Positions 43,345-53,950 of a DNA stretch of 64,000 nt are shown here, piece after piece. A program made the translations under genes and the position numbers. Where the stretch lies: contig NZ_JAEH01000002.1 in NCBI RefSeq assembly GCF_000518805.1, positions 62,001 through 126,000 of the forward strand. The letters run 5' to 3'. Each line of letters opens with the position of its first letter. The first letter of the stretch is position 1. Source of the stretch: Shewanella waksmanii ATCC BAA-643 (GTDB lineage Bacteria; Pseudomonadota; Gammaproteobacteria; Enterobacterales; Shewanellaceae). The notes under the pieces are model-generated. The model had not been told where the DNA came from. It saw only the letters and a list, made by a program, of their open reading frames with translations, and searched no databases.

Positions 43345-45054
43345 GTGAGTACGGATATGGTGGTAGGCAACAACGCTGGCACAGCAGACACGACCTTGGC
43401 TGGTGGCGTTCAAGAAGAGCATAAACCAGGCGGCATTGGTGGTTTTGGTGGCGTTGATATGCTCCGTCAGATCACAATGATTCTAGCACTTGCTATCTGT
43501 TTGGCGCTTGCAGTATTTGTCATGCTCTGGGCTCAGGAGCCTGAATATCGTCCGCTAGGGAAAATGGATACCCAAGAGATGGTTCAAGTACTCGATGTAC
43601 TGGACAAGAATAAGGTTAAGTACCAAATTGATGTTGATGTGATTAAGGTTGCTGAAGATCGCTATCAAGATGTCAAAATGATGCTCAGCCGAGCAGGACT
43701 TGATAACAATGAAGCGGCCAATGACTATTTAAATCAAAATAGTGGTTTTGGTGTATCGCAGCGCATGGAGCAAGCTCGTCTTAAGCATAGCCAAGAACAA
43801 AACCTAGCTCGAACGATTGAAGAGCTGCGCAGTATTACCCGCGCCAAAGTGATTTTGGCCATTCCAAAAGAAAATGTCTTCGCTAGAAACCGCTCTAAGC
43901 CAAGTGCAACTGTTGTTGTGAGCACACGCCGCGCAGGGCTTGGTCAAGAAGAAGTTGATTCAATTGTTGATATCGTGGCGTCAGCAGTGCAAGGGCTGGA
44001 GCCTGCGCGCGTGACGGTTACCGACGCTAACGGCCGCCTATTAAACTCTGGCAGTCAAACTGCCGTATCAGCAAGAGCACGTCGTGAGCTAGAAATTGTT
44101 CAGCAAAAAGAAGCGGAATACCGCAACAAAGTTGAATCTATTCTGATGCCCATTTTAGGCCCCGAGAACTTTACCTCGCAAGTTGATGTCAACATGGACT
44201 TCACAGCGGTAGAGCAAACAGCCAAGCGTTATAACCCCGATCTGCCTGCGATTCGCAGTGAGATGACCGTTGAGAATAATGCCAACGGCGGCACCATTGG
44301 CGGAATTCCGGGCGCGCTAACTAATCAGCCACCTATGGAGTCAAATATTCCACAGGACGCGCTTAATCAAGACCAAGCGGCTGAAAGTACAGGCAGTAGC
44401 CATCGAGAAGCAACACGAAATTATGAGCTTGATACCACCATTAGCCATACCCGTCAGCAAGTTGGCGTGGTGCGTCGAGTGAGTGTTTCGGTCGCGGTGG
44501 ACTTTAAAACCGGCGCTGCGGGTGAAGAAGGACAAGTAAATCGTGTTCCGCGCACAGAGCAAGAACTGGCAAATATCCGCCGACTGCTAGAAGGCGCGGT
44601 TGGGTTTAACGGCCAACGCGGTGACATGATTGAAGTAGTTACGGTACCGTTTATGGACCAGCTTATTGAAGAAGTCCCGGCACCTGAAATGTGGGAGCAG
44701 CCATGGTTCTGGCGAGCTGCGCGTCTATTGATGGGGGGCTTGGTGATTCTGGCGCTGATTATCTTTGTCGTTAGACCTATGCTTAAGCGCCTTATTTATC
44801 CTGACTCAGAGAAAATGCCTGATGAACCTAGCTTAGGCGACGAGTTAGCAGAAATTGAAGATCAATATGCAGCCGATACACTGGGTATGTTGAACCGTCC
44901 AGAAGCGGAGTACAGCTACGCAGATGACGGGTCAATTTTAATACCAGATCTTCATAAAGATGATGATATGATTAAAGCAATACGAGCACTAGTGGCGAAT
45001 GAGCCTGAACTATCGACGCAAGTCGTGAAAGGTTGGTTACAAGACAATGAGTGA
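43345..45054 (+). CDS. fliF: MS-ring protein FliF
   Basis: A 569-residue inner-membrane ring protein. Transmembrane helices near residues 33-55 (ITMILALAICLALAVFVMLW) and about 455-480 (LLMGGLVILALIIFVVRP). The periplasmic part has RAGLDNNEAANDYLNQN and RITRAKVILAIPKEN-type elements. The C-terminal cytoplasmic tail (DKDDDMIKAIRALVANEPEL-like) binds FliG. GTG start. Its stop overlaps fliG by 8 bp. Confidence 0.96.
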   Translation: MSTDMVVGNNAGTADTTLAGGVQEEHKPGGIGGFGGVDMLRQITMILALAICLALAVFVMLWAQEPEYRPLGKMDTQEMVQVLDVLDKNKVKYQIDVDVIKVAEDRYQDVKMMLSRAGLDNNEAANDYLNQNSGFGVSQRMEQARLKHSQEQNLARTIEELRSITRAKVILAIPKENVFARNRSKPSATVVVSTRRAGLGQEEVDSIVDIVASAVQGLEPARVTVTDANGRLLNSGSQTAVSARARRELEIVQQKEAEYRNKVESILMPILGPENFTSQVDVNMDFTAVEQTAKRYNPDLPAIRSEMTVENNANGGTIGGIPGALTNQPPMESNIPQDALNQDQAAESTGSSHREATRNYELDTTISHTRQQVGVVRRVSVSVAVDFKTGAAGEEGQVNRVPRTEQELANIRRLLEGAVGFNGQRGDMIEVVTVPFMDQLIEEVPAPEMWEQPWFWRAARLLMGGLVILALIIFVVRPMLKRLIYPDSEKMPDEPSLGDELAEIEDQYAADTLGMLNRPEAEYSYADDGSILIPDLHKDDDMIKAIRALVANEPELSTQVVKGWLQDNE

Positions 45055-46090
45055 AGAAACGGGTGAACTAACAGTTGCAGCAGGATTTAATACCGACGAT
45101 TTAACCGGTATTGAAAAGACCGCAATTTTACTGCTGAGCTTGAGCGAAGCAGATGCCGCGTCAATTTTGAAACACTTAGAGCCTAAGCAGGTGCAAAAAG
45201 TGGGCATGGCGATGGCGGCAATGCAAGACTTTGGTCAAGAGAAAGTGATTGGCGTTCACAAGCTGTTTCTTGACGAAGTACAAAAGTATTCATCCATTGG
45301 TTTCAACAGTGAAGAGTTTGTTAGAAAAGCACTGACTGCTGCACTTGGTGAGGATAAAGCAGGCAACTTAATTGAGCAGATCATCATGGGTGGCGGGGCC
45401 AAAGGCCTTGAGTCATTGAAATGGATGGATGCGAGACAGGTTGCCACGATAATCCAGAATGAGCATCCACAAATTCAAACTATCGTACTGTCATACCTAG
45501 AACCAGATCAGGCAGCTGAGATTTTTGCTCAAGCGCCAGAAAATACCCGTTTAGACTTAATGATGCGTATTGCCAACTTGGAAGAAGTTCAGCCAGCAGC
45601 TTTGCAAGAGTTGAATGATATCATGGAGAAACAGTTTGCTGGTCAAGGTGGCGCGCAAGCGGCCAAGATGGGTGGCCTGAAAGCGGCTGCTAATATCATG
45701 AACTACTTAGACACTGGCGTAGAAAGTCAATTGATGGAAACCATGCGTGAGTCTGATGAAGAGATGGCGCAACAGATCCAAGACCTGATGTTTGTATTCG
45801 AGAACTTAGCCGATGTTGATGATCTCGGTATTCAAGTCTTGCTGCGTGAAGTACAGCAAGATGTATTAATGAAGGCGCTTAAAGGCGCTGATGATCAGCT
45901 TAAAGATAAGATTTTGGGCAACATGTCTAAGCGTGCAGCCGAACTGCTTAAAGATGATTTAGAAGCGATGGGGCCAATCCGTATCAGTGAAGTGGAAGTG
46001 GCGCAGAAAGAGATCCTTTCGATTGCGCGTCGTCTCAGTGATGCCGGTGAAATCATGCTCGGCGGCGGTGGCGGAGAAGAGTTCTTATAA
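45047..46090 (+). CDS. fliG: Motor switch protein FliG
   Basis: A 347-residue C-ring protein. The N-terminal FliF-binding domain has TDDLTGIEKTAILLLSLSEA; the middle EHPQIQTIVLSYLEPDQAAE is the EHPQ region; the C-terminal MotA-contact domain has FVFENLADVDDLGIQVLLRE and GPIRISEVEVAQKEI with the charged motor residues. It overlaps the fliF stop by 8 bp. Confidence 0.97.
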   Translation: MSEETGELTVAAGFNTDDLTGIEKTAILLLSLSEADAASILKHLEPKQVQKVGMAMAAMQDFGQEKVIGVHKLFLDEVQKYSSIGFNSEEFVRKALTAALGEDKAGNLIEQIIMGGGAKGLESLKWMDARQVATIIQNEHPQIQTIVLSYLEPDQAAEIFAQAPENTRLDLMMRIANLEEVQPAALQELNDIMEKQFAGQGGAQAAKMGGLKAAANIMNYLDTGVESQLMETMRESDEEMAQQIQDLMFVFENLADVDDLGIQVLLREVQQDVLMKALKGADDQLKDKILGNMSKRAAELLKDDLEAMGPIRISEVEVAQKEILSIARRLSDAGEIMLGGGGGEEFL

Positions 46091-46092
46091 TT

Positions 46093-47079
46093 ATGGCCAA
46101 TGACGACGATAAAGCAGCTAAATCAGCCAGCGTGTCTCAAGATGATGGTGAGTTTCATCATTGGCATATACCGGATGTTACTCAGCAGATCCCAGCCGAT
46201 ACATTAAATGCTTTTGGGCGCCGCGATGCAGTAAGAGAAGTCGTTGGAGAGCCTGAGGCAATTAAGCCACCGACACTTGCGGAAATAGAACAGATTCGCG
46301 CTGAAGCTGAACAAGCTGGCTTTACTGAAGGTGCAGAAAAAGGTCACGCTGAGGGGCTAGAACAAGGCCGTTTAACTGGGCTCGAAGAAGGTCATCAACA
46401 AGGCTTCGAGCAAGGCAAAGAGCAAGGCTTGCAGGAAGGACTTAATCAGGCAAGTCAGCTTATCGAGCAGTTTAACCATATTATTGAACAGTTTGCAGCG
46501 CCACTGAGTTTGCTTGATACTGAAATTGAGTTAGAGATGGTTAACCTGAGCCGGGCTTTGGCTCGCTCAGTGATTGGACATGAACTGCATACCCATCCTG
46601 AACATGTGCTGGCGGCTTTACGTCATGGCGTTGACTCCCTACCGATAAAAGATCAAAACATCAATATCCGCTTACATCCAGATGATCTTGCCATCGTCAA
46701 TACCCTGTATGAGCAAGCGCAATTAGATAAGAATCGTTGGCAGCTTGAAGCTGATCCAAGCTTATCTGCGGGGGATTGCGTGATTGATAGTCAACGCAGC
46801 AGTGTAGATATGCGTTTGCAAACTCGCATGGACTCGGTGCTAAGTGATGTTGATGGCCATTTAGAAAGATTGCAAAAAGAGCAACAGGCTAAGCTTGATG
46901 CACTTGCAAAACCCAGTGCAGAGCAACATGATGCTGAAGTAAATCACACCGAAACGACCGCTCAAGAGCCCATGCCTGCCGAGCAAACAGAAGTCGACCA
47001 AGCGGGTGTTGAGCCGGTGTCAGCCGAATCAGCAACGACTGATACTGTGGAAAATCCTGATGAAAGCCCGTCAGCTTAA
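46093..47079 (+). CDS. fliH: Flagellar export regulator FliH
   Basis: A 328-residue FliH, longer than the ~235 of Salmonella. Residues 76-116 carry eleven glycines at exact four-residue spacing (GxxxG tetrads), the helix-dimer motif of FliH. The C-terminal FliI-binding domain has [20 protein letters not shown] and [17 protein letters not shown]. The last 80 residues are an extra acidic Ala/Glu/Thr tail. ATG starts 2 bp after fliG; its stop overlaps fliI by 20 bp. Confidence 0.93.
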   Translation: MANDDDKAAKSASVSQDDGEFHHWHIPDVTQQIPADTLNAFGRRDAVREVVGEPEAIKPPTLAEIEQIRAEAEQAGFTEGAEKGHAEGLEQGRLTGLEEGHQQGFEQGKEQGLQEGLNQASQLIEQFNHIIEQFAAPLSLLDTEIELEMVNLSRALARSVIGHELHTHPEHVLAALRHGVDSLPIKDQNINIRLHPDDLAIVNTLYEQAQLDKNRWQLEADPSLSAGDCVIDSQRSSVDMRLQTRMDSVLSDVDGHLERLQKEQQAKLDALAKPSAEQHDAEVNHTETTAQEPMPAEQTEVDQAGVEPVSAESATTDTVENPDESPSA

Positions 47080-48400
47080 TCTTCTTAATCAGCTTAAAAA
47101 CTACACGGCTAAAGTGCCACACTTTATGCCGGAGGCAAGCGGCCAGCTAGTCAGAGTTGTGGGGTTAACGCTAGAAGCATCGGGTTGCCGTGCGTCCGTT
47201 GGCAGTTTGTGCAGCATAGAAACCATCACTGGTGATCTGGTTGCTGAAGTCATTGGATTTGATGATAAATTACTCTATTTGATGCCCATTGAGGAACTCA
47301 GTGGGGTATTGCCTGGCGCCAAAGTTACCCCATTAGGTGAACAAGCCGGTATTCCTGTTGGGTTGTCGCTACTCGGACGAGTCTTAGATGGCAACGGCCA
47401 ACCGCTTGATGGCGCCGGTGCACTGCATACAGAGCAGCATGCTCCACGTCAATCTACCGCCATTAATCCGCTCGCGCGGCGGGCGATCACCCAGCCGCTG
47501 GATGTTGGCGTGCGCGCCATTAACGCGATGCTAACCGTGGGCAAAGGCCAACGTATGGGTCTGTTTGCGGGTTCGGGTGTCGGTAAAAGTGTGCTGCTAG
47601 GCATGATGACTCGCGGTACCACCGCTGACATTATTGTGGTTGGCTTAGTGGGCGAACGTGGCCGTGAGGTGAAAGAGTTCATTGAAGAGATTTTGGGGGA
47701 ACAAGGTCGCGCTCGCTCTGTTGTTGTCGCAGCGCCTGCCGATACCTCGCCGCTGATGCGATTAAGAGCCTGTGAAACCTCAACTCGCATCGCAGAGTAC
47801 TTTCGTGACCTGGGTTATAACGTGTTATTACTGATGGATAGTTTGACGCGCTACGCCCAGGCGCAACGTGAAATTGCCTTAGCAGTGGGCGAGCCACCTG
47901 CGACCAAAGGTTATCCGCCATCGGTTTTTGCAAAACTGCCTAAACTGGTTGAGCGTGCAGGTAACGGCGGTGGCAAGCAGGGCTCCATCACCGCATTTTA
48001 TACCGTATTAACCGAAGGCGATGATCTGCAAGATCCAATTGCCGATGCCGCAAGGGCAATCTTAGATGGCCATATCGTATTGTCGCGTACTCTAGCTGAC
48101 TCCGGTCATTATCCAGCCATTGATGTTGAAGCTTCAATTAGTCGTGTTGCGCCGATGGTGATCAGCGCTGAGCATTTAGAAGCGATGCGAAAAGTGAAAC
48201 AAGTGTATTCACTGTATCAACAGAATAAAGATCTTATCTCAATTGGGGCCTACACTCAGGGAAGTGATCCTCGTATTGATAATGCCATACGTTTACAACC
48301 GGCAATGAATGCGTTTCTACGTCAAACTATGAAAGAAGCGATAACCTTTGATAGTAGTGAGTTAATGCTCACCCAACTAGGAGCGCAGTGCCAAGCATAG
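47060..48400 (+). CDS. fliI: Flagellar export ATPase FliI
   Basis: A 446-residue F1-like ATPase: Walker A AGSGVGKS (Lys176), [16 protein letters not shown], Walker [20 protein letters not shown], and [20 protein letters not shown]. It powers flagellar type III export with FliH and FliJ. The ATG at 47060 with GGAA upstream gives a normal family start; a frame start 18 codons earlier lies deep in fliH. It overlaps fliH by 20 bp. Confidence 0.96.
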   Translation: MKARQLNLLNQLKNYTAKVPHFMPEASGQLVRVVGLTLEASGCRASVGSLCSIETITGDLVAEVIGFDDKLLYLMPIEELSGVLPGAKVTPLGEQAGIPVGLSLLGRVLDGNGQPLDGAGALHTEQHAPRQSTAINPLARRAITQPLDVGVRAINAMLTVGKGQRMGLFAGSGVGKSVLLGMMTRGTTADIIVVGLVGERGREVKEFIEEILGEQGRARSVVVAAPADTSPLMRLRACETSTRIAEYFRDLGYNVLLLMDSLTRYAQAQREIALAVGEPPATKGYPPSVFAKLPKLVERAGNGGGKQGSITAFYTVLTEGDDLQDPIADAARAILDGHIVLSRTLADSGHYPAIDVEASISRVAPMVISAEHLEAMRKVKQVYSLYQQNKDLISIGAYTQGSDPRIDNAIRLQPAMNAFLRQTMKEAITFDSSELMLTQLGAQCQA

Positions 48401-48417
48401 GGCATTACGAATAATTG

Positions 48418-48864
48418 ATGGCCAAACCCGATCCGCTGCATACGGTATTAAAGCTCGCTAGCGAAGCAGAAGAGCAAGCTGCTTTGCAGTTAAAAAGCGC
48501 GAGGCTTGATCTACAAAAATCTCAGGCGCAACTAAGCGCTTTGCAAAATTACCGTTTAGATTACATGAAACAGATGGAAGGTCAGCAAGGTCAGCAAATC
48601 AGCGCCAGCTACTATCATCAATTTCATCAGTTTGTTCGTCAAATCGATGATGCCATCACTAAGCAGCACCTTGGGGTGGCTGAGGCCAACAAACAAGTGA
48701 CCTATCGACAAAATCATTGGCAAGAGAAACAACAGAAACGTAAAGCGGTAGAGCTACTGTTAGAAAAGAAAGCGATGCAAGCCGCAACAAAAGCCCATAA
48801 AGCAGAGCAAAAAATGTTTGATGAATTTGCATCTCAGCAATATTTTAGACAATCTCGCCGTTAA
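48418..48864 (+). CDS. fliJ: Flagellar export protein FliJ
   Basis: A 148-residue coiled-coil protein: DPLHTVLKLASEAEEQAALQ start and two long antiparallel helices rich in Gln/Lys/Ala (LDLQKSQAQLSALQNYRLDY, EAKKAMQAATKAHKAEQKMF-like). FliJ connects the FliH-FliI ATPase to the FlhA gate. ATG chosen over a TTG one codon before; 17 bp after fliI. Confidence 0.9.
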   Translation: MAKPDPLHTVLKLASEAEEQAALQLKSARLDLQKSQAQLSALQNYRLDYMKQMEGQQGQQISASYYHQFHQFVRQIDDAITKQHLGVAEANKQVTYRQNHWQEKQQKRKAVELLLEKKAMQAATKAHKAEQKMFDEFASQQYFRQSRR

Positions 48865-48915
48865 TCTACTTTTATTTCCCCAGCCTCAATATTCTATCGC
48901 CTCTATGCTTTCAAG

Positions 48916-48931
48916 TGGCACCATAATTGCA
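48916..48931 (+). promoter_or_regulatory. Sigma-54 promoter of the fliK operon
   Basis: TGGCAC-N5-TTGCA, a full consensus match, 93 bp before the fliK ATG. Confidence 0.9.
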
Positions 48932-49023
48932 AAGGTTTATACCAATAACTCCCAATCTGTATGGGTTTTTGACACTGTTAGCTGAACTGCAGTTCGTCAT
49001 CGTGTAACGTCTGCGGAGGAACC

Positions 49024-50718
49024 ATGACCCAAATGAACAATATTTTGCTGGCTAAATCTGACACCAAAAGCGATGTGGGATCAGACAGCCAATCCATCAA
49101 ATCTAACAGCCTGCTGAGCAGTGATGCGACGGGAGAGGCCACTAAGCAAACGAAAAATAACGACTTTTCCTTTGCGATGGAACAAGCCGCAAAAGGTGAG
49201 AGTAAAGTGCCGACTAGACAAACTGTCACCGCCGTTGTGGGTAAGCAACCTGAATCGACTAAAGGCGAGACAGATGAAGTTGTGGTGGATAATGAGCAAT
49301 TTAATAGCGATGACTCTGCAGATATTGACCTAGTACTGTCTCAAATTAATTTGGCCAACGCCGTAGCTGAAGAGTCTTTGCCAGATGATAGCGGCGAATC
49401 ATTGCCGCTTGATGATGGGGAGGATTTGTTTGTGTCGCAGCAGGTTATTGATAGCGGCAAACAATTACAGAGCGATGAGGAATTGCTTACGTTAGTTTCT
49501 ATGCAAACAGGCATGTCGAAACAAGAGCTTATTGCCCTTCCGCCTAAAGATTTTCTGCAGTTAGTAAGTCAAATAGGGACTGAAGATAAGCCAATTATAC
49601 AAGCCACTGAGCTGACTAATCTGGTTCAGAATGCAACGGAACCCCAAGCAAAATCGAATTTAACCGTTGAAGAACAACAAAAGCTCCATGCTGCACAGCT
49701 ATTAGCTGTAGAGGAATTAAAACGACAAGGGCATGCAGCGGATAAAAGCACCTTAGCAGCTGATGTCGATCCCAAGACCAAATCAGATGCAAGCGTGCTT
49801 GCACAAGCGACAGGCTTGGCATCAGAAAAAAATGTTGATGCCAAAGTTCTAGACAAGCATGCGGTGAGTCAGGTTAATCAGTCAGCTGTCGGCGTTGAAA
49901 AAACTGCGGCTGCCGGGGTGTCTTCTACGGCACCATCAGCCTCAATAAAGAATATATTGGGTGAAGATACTAGCAAAGGGGTAACAGCCAGCAATTCTGC
50001 TACCTCAAGTAGCGACGATGTGAGCATTAAAAAAGTCGCAGCGTTAAGTAATAGCAATGTATCATCAGGCGAACTTCAAGCTGCAATGCAATTAAAAGAT
50101 GCCAAGTTAGCCGTCAGTCTGAATGCCAATGGTAGTCTAGACAATAGTGCTATTGCTGAGGCAAAAGATACCACTAGTACTCACTCAATCTCAGCTGAAC
50201 AAAAAGCTAACCCATTGTTTACCGCGACCCAGCAGATCAATCGTAATGAAGTGGCGCAAATTCAAGTTTCTATAAGAAGTCAGCATGAAGGCGCCCAGCA
50301 GATGCAGGATATGATTCAAAAATTCAGTCCAGTAATGCGCCAGCAGCTAGTGACTATGGTCAGCCAGGGGATTCAGCATGCCGAAATCCGGCTAGATCCG
50401 CCCGAGCTTGGGCAAATGATGGTAAGAATTCAGGTTCAGGGCGATCAGACTCAGGTGCAATTCCAGGTGGCTCAGCATCAAACAAGAGATATCGTTGAGC
50501 AGGCCTTACCCAGACTAAGAGAGATGCTGGCTGAGCAAGGAATGCAATTAACCGACAGTGATGTATCTCAACAGCAGCAGGGTGAGGAAGGTGCTGATGG
50601 CGAGCAAGGTCAAAATGGCTTGCTAGGGAATGAAATGGATGAAAATACAGCAGAAGAAACTCTTTTGGCGGCGAATCAAGCAACTACTTATCAATCGGGT
50701 ATAGATTATTACGCATAA
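49024..50718 (+). CDS. fliK: Hook-length control protein FliK
   Basis: A 564-residue molecular ruler. A long low-complexity N-terminal and middle part (Ser, Ala, Asp, Lys, Gln) is followed by the conserved C-terminal domain from about residue 435: HAEIRLDPPELGQMMVRIQV, FQVAQHQTRDIVEQALPRLR and EMLAEQGMQLTDSDVS, then a Gln/Gly-rich tail. The length sets hook length and varies widely between species. GGAGG precedes the ATG. First gene of a new transcription unit. Confidence 0.92.
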   Translation: MTQMNNILLAKSDTKSDVGSDSQSIKSNSLLSSDATGEATKQTKNNDFSFAMEQAAKGESKVPTRQTVTAVVGKQPESTKGETDEVVVDNEQFNSDDSADIDLVLSQINLANAVAEESLPDDSGESLPLDDGEDLFVSQQVIDSGKQLQSDEELLTLVSMQTGMSKQELIALPPKDFLQLVSQIGTEDKPIIQATELTNLVQNATEPQAKSNLTVEEQQKLHAAQLLAVEELKRQGHAADKSTLAADVDPKTKSDASVLAQATGLASEKNVDAKVLDKHAVSQVNQSAVGVEKTAAAGVSSTAPSASIKNILGEDTSKGVTASNSATSSSDDVSIKKVAALSNSNVSSGELQAAMQLKDAKLAVSLNANGSLDNSAIAEAKDTTSTHSISAEQKANPLFTATQQINRNEVAQIQVSIRSQHEGAQQMQDMIQKFSPVMRQQLVTMVSQGIQHAEIRLDPPELGQMMVRIQVQGDQTQVQFQVAQHQTRDIVEQALPRLREMLAEQGMQLTDSDVSQQQQGEEGADGEQGQNGLLGNEMDENTAEETLLAANQATTYQSGIDYYA

Positions 50719-50791
50719 GCAGGTAACCTATAGAGATTAAGGTTGAGCAATAAGTTCAAACCCGTGAGGGATGATTGATAGGGGAATTGAG

Positions 50792-51313
50792 ATGGCCGAA
50801 GAAGAGTCACTAGAGTTAGAAGATAGCGAAGCGCCCAAAAGCAAAAAGAAAATTATCATTTTTGCCGTGATAGGATTGGTTTTGGCGCTGGTTATTGCTG
50901 GGGCTTTGTGGTTTTTCCTTAGTGGTGATGATGAAACGGCAGCAGCTGAAGGTAGCGAAGAGGCCGTGGAGCAGGTTGAAGAAGTCAATCAAGGTGAAGC
51001 GTTCTATGTGGCGATGCCAAGGCCGTTCGTGTTCAATTTACCTGGAAAAACTCGCTCGCGGTTAGTGGAAATCAAAGTGCAGATGATGGTGAGGGGCGCA
51101 GATGATGATGTACTCATTAAGAAGCACATTCCACTAATAGAAGATGCGCTGTTAACCACTTTTAGTGGTTCGGATGAACAAAAACTTAGCTCGCTTGCGG
51201 GTAAAGATGAATTGCGTCAGTTGGCATTGCTTAATGTGCAAAATACATTGCAACCAGTGACAGGGCGTAAAGTGGTAGAGAAAGTATTATTTACTGGTTT
51301 TGTAATGCAGTAA
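50792..51313 (+). CDS. fliL: Flagellar basal body protein FliL
   Basis: A 173-residue membrane protein: short cytoplasmic N-terminus, transmembrane helix IIIFAVIGLVLALVIAGALW (about 21-42), acidic linker, then periplasmic domain with FYVAMPRPFVFNLPGKTRSR and EDALLTTFSGSDEQKLSSLA. FliL surrounds stators near the motor. The ATG at 50792 with AGGGGA upstream was chosen over one seven codons earlier. Confidence 0.93.
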   Translation: MAEEESLELEDSEAPKSKKKIIIFAVIGLVLALVIAGALWFFLSGDDETAAAEGSEEAVEQVEEVNQGEAFYVAMPRPFVFNLPGKTRSRLVEIKVQMMVRGADDDVLIKKHIPLIEDALLTTFSGSDEQKLSSLAGKDELRQLALLNVQNTLQPVTGRKVVEKVLFTGFVMQ

Positions 51314-51350
51314 TTGATGAATGCATTATGTGGATAAATAAGGCTCTAAT

Positions 51351-52379
51351 GTGAGTGATTTATTAAGTCAAGACGAAATTGATGCGCTGCTGCATGGTGT
51401 TGATGACGTAGAAGAGGAAGATGCGGGCGATGGCAGCTTAGATGCGCGCTCCTATGATTTCTCTTCCCAAGACCGAATTGTTCGTGGTCGTATGCCTACG
51501 TTGGAAATCGTTAACGAACGATTTGCGCGGCATTTGCGCATCAGCATGTTTAATATGATGCGCCGCGCTGCAGAGGTATCGATCAATGGCGTTCAAATGC
51601 TCAAGTTCGGCGAATATGTACATACCTTGTTTGTACCGACCAGCCTCAATATGGTTAGATTTAGTCCGTTAAAAGGTACTGCGTTGATCACGATGGAAGC
51701 TAGGCTAGTTTTCATTTTAGTGGACAACTTTTTTGGTGGTGACGGACGTTTTCACGCCAAGATTGAGGGACGTGAGTTTACCCCAACCGAAAGACGTATT
51801 GTGCAACTGCTGCTAAAAATCATCTTTGAAGATTACAAAGACGCATGGGCACCGGTTATGGACGTAGAGTTTGATTATTTAGATTCAGAAGTTAACCCAG
51901 CGATGGCGAACATTGTTAGCCCGACAGAAGTTGTTGTTGTCAGCTCATTTCATATTGAAGTTGATGGCGGTGGAGGCGATTTTCATATTACGATGCCGTA
52001 CTCCATGATTGAGCCCATTAGAGAGCTGCTAGATGCCGGTGTGCAAAGTGATACTCAAGATACCGACATGCGCTGGTCGCAAGCATTAAAAGATGAAATC
52101 ATGGATGTCGAAGTCGGCATTGATGCCACTGTGGTAGAGCATGAAATCACGCTTAAACAAGTGATGGAGTTAAAAGCTGGCGATGTCATTCCAGTGGAAA
52201 TGCCTGAGCATATTGTGATGCGCGTAGAAGATTTACCGACTTATCGGTGTAAGTTAGGCCGAAGTCGAGAAAACTTAGCATTAAGCGTAAGTTCAAAAAT
52301 CCCACGGCCAGAGACCGTTAAATCTGAGTTACAGTTGGTCACGCGTAAAGGTAAAGCGCGTGAGAGACAAGAAATCTAA
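51351..52379 (+). CDS. fliM: Motor switch protein FliM
   Basis: A 342-residue switch protein. The N-terminal LLSQDEIDALLHGVDD is the CheY-binding peptide; the CheC-like middle domain has VNERFARHLRISMFNMMRRA and FSPLKGTALITMEARLVFIL; the FliN-like C-terminal domain has CKLGRSRENLALSVSSKI. GTG start. fliN follows after 53 bp. Confidence 0.96.
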   Translation: MSDLLSQDEIDALLHGVDDVEEEDAGDGSLDARSYDFSSQDRIVRGRMPTLEIVNERFARHLRISMFNMMRRAAEVSINGVQMLKFGEYVHTLFVPTSLNMVRFSPLKGTALITMEARLVFILVDNFFGGDGRFHAKIEGREFTPTERRIVQLLLKIIFEDYKDAWAPVMDVEFDYLDSEVNPAMANIVSPTEVVVVSSFHIEVDGGGGDFHITMPYSMIEPIRELLDAGVQSDTQDTDMRWSQALKDEIMDVEVGIDATVVEHEITLKQVMELKAGDVIPVEMPEHIVMRVEDLPTYRCKLGRSRENLALSVSSKIPRPETVKSELQLVTRKGKARERQEI

Positions 52380-52432
52380 ATTATAGTATGGCGCTTAAAA
52401 ATCAGCGACATAAGTAAAAAAGGTAAGTAAAC

Positions 52433-52816
52433 ATGAGTACAGAAGATACAGGTGATGATTGGGCTGCTGCAATGGCAGAGCAAGCGATAGAGGAAGCGCA
52501 GGCTGTTGAGCTCGATGAGCTTGCTAATGAGTCAGCGCCTTTGTCAGAAGATGATGCTGCTAAGCTCGACGCGATTATGGATATCCCGGTGACTATTTCC
52601 ATGGAAGTTGGTCGCAGTTTTATTAGCATTCGTAACTTATTGCAGTTAAACCAAGGTTCAGTTGTGGAGCTTGATCGTGTTGCCGGTGAGCCCCTTGATG
52701 TGATGGTGAACGGCACATTAATCGCTCATGGTGAAGTGGTGGTTGTGAATGACAAGTTTGGTATCCGACTTACAGATGTGATTAGCCAAACAGAGCGCAT
52801 TAAAAAATTAAAGTGA
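52433..52816 (+). CDS. fliN: Motor switch protein FliN
   Basis: A 127-residue switch protein. An acidic Ala/Glu N-terminal extension is followed by the conserved surface-presentation domain: MDIPVTISMEVGRSFISIRN, LLQLNQGSVVELDRVAGEPL and GEVVVVNDKFGIRLTDVIS. Nine bp before fliO. Confidence 0.96.
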   Translation: MSTEDTGDDWAAAMAEQAIEEAQAVELDELANESAPLSEDDAAKLDAIMDIPVTISMEVGRSFISIRNLLQLNQGSVVELDRVAGEPLDVMVNGTLIAHGEVVVVNDKFGIRLTDVISQTERIKKLK

Positions 52817-52824
52817 GGCGTTAA

Positions 52825-53199
52825 ATGAGTATTTCATCATGGGCTGTGACCACAGTAAGTGCCGCAGCTCCTGCCACACTGGAAAAAGAGCCGGCAATCA
52901 CCACCATGGCCAATATGCTGGGTGGTTTAATCGTTGTTTTAGTGATAATTTTTGTATTAGCTTATATTGTAAAGCGCTTGAAGCTGGTACCCACTAGCCA
53001 CGGTGCATTAAAAACAATTGCGGTAACACCTTTAGGTCAACGAGAAAAAATGGTGTTGGTTGAAGTCGATGGCCAGCAATATTTACTTGGGGTGACGCCG
53101 CAACAAGTAAACCTGATTGATAAGTTGGAACATCCTGTACATATTGAGCAAGAATCTTTTGCCAGCCGATTAAGACAAGCGAAGTCATCACAATCATGA
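52825..53199 (+). CDS. fliO: Flagellar export assembly protein FliO
   Basis: A 124-residue membrane protein: one transmembrane helix (about 30-50, [20 protein letters not shown]) and a cytoplasmic domain with [20 protein letters not shown] and [20 protein letters not shown]. FliO helps FliP fold. Its stop overlaps fliP by 4 bp (ATGA). Confidence 0.9.
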   Translation: MSISSWAVTTVSAAAPATLEKEPAITTMANMLGGLIVVLVIIFVLAYIVKRLKLVPTSHGALKTIAVTPLGQREKMVLVEVDGQQYLLGVTPQQVNLIDKLEHPVHIEQESFASRLRQAKSSQS

Positions 53200-53942
53200 A
53201 ATGGATACTGATAACGTTAGGGATTATAGCATTTAGCCTGTCAGGTCAGGTGAGTGCACAAGAGGGTATTTTGCCTGCAGTGACTGTGACTACAGGTCCT
53301 GATGGTTCGGCGCAATACTCGGTGACTATGCAGATATTGTTGCTGATGACCGCACTCAGCTTTTTGCCTGCTATGGTCATTATGCTGACGTCATTCACCC
53401 GTATTATTGTCGTGTTATCTATTCTACGCCAAGCAATTGGTTTGCAACAAACCCCATCAAATCAAGTGCTAATTGGTATGAGTCTCTTTATGACTTTTTT
53501 TATCATGGCGCCGGTATTTGATAGGATTTATTCTGAAGCGGTCACGCCTTATATGAATGAATCGATGAATATCGAGCAGGCCTTTGATTCGGGCAAAGGG
53601 CCTTTGAAAGAGTTTATGCTGGCACAAACGCGGCTTACCGACTTGGAAACTTTCATTGAAATTTCCGGTTATCAAAATATCAATGAGCCTGAAGATGCGC
53701 CTATGAGTGTGCTCATCCCTGCGTTTATTACTAGCGAATTGAAAACGGCGTTTCAAATCGGATTCATGCTTTTCGTACCATTTTTGGTATTGGACTTAGT
53801 GGTGGCGAGTATTTTGATGGCTATGGGTATGATGATGTTGTCGCCGATGATCGTATCTTTGCCCTTTAAGATCATGCTGTTTGTTCTTGTGGACGGCTGG
53901 AGCCTGGTAATGGGCACGCTGGCTAATAGTTTCGGGGTTTAA
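53196..53942 (+). CDS. fliP: Flagellar export gate protein FliP
   Basis: A 248-residue export-gate protein with a cleavable N-terminal signal ([15 protein letters not shown]) and four membrane helices. Family motifs: [60 protein letters not shown] and [18 protein letters not shown]. Overlaps fliO by 4 bp; fliQ follows after 8 bp. Confidence 0.97.
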   Translation: MKWILITLGIIAFSLSGQVSAQEGILPAVTVTTGPDGSAQYSVTMQILLLMTALSFLPAMVIMLTSFTRIIVVLSILRQAIGLQQTPSNQVLIGMSLFMTFFIMAPVFDRIYSEAVTPYMNESMNIEQAFDSGKGPLKEFMLAQTRLTDLETFIEISGYQNINEPEDAPMSVLIPAFITSELKTAFQIGFMLFVPFLVLDLVVASILMAMGMMMLSPMIVSLPFKIMLFVLVDGWSLVMGTLANSFGV

Positions 53943-53950
53943 GGAATGCT

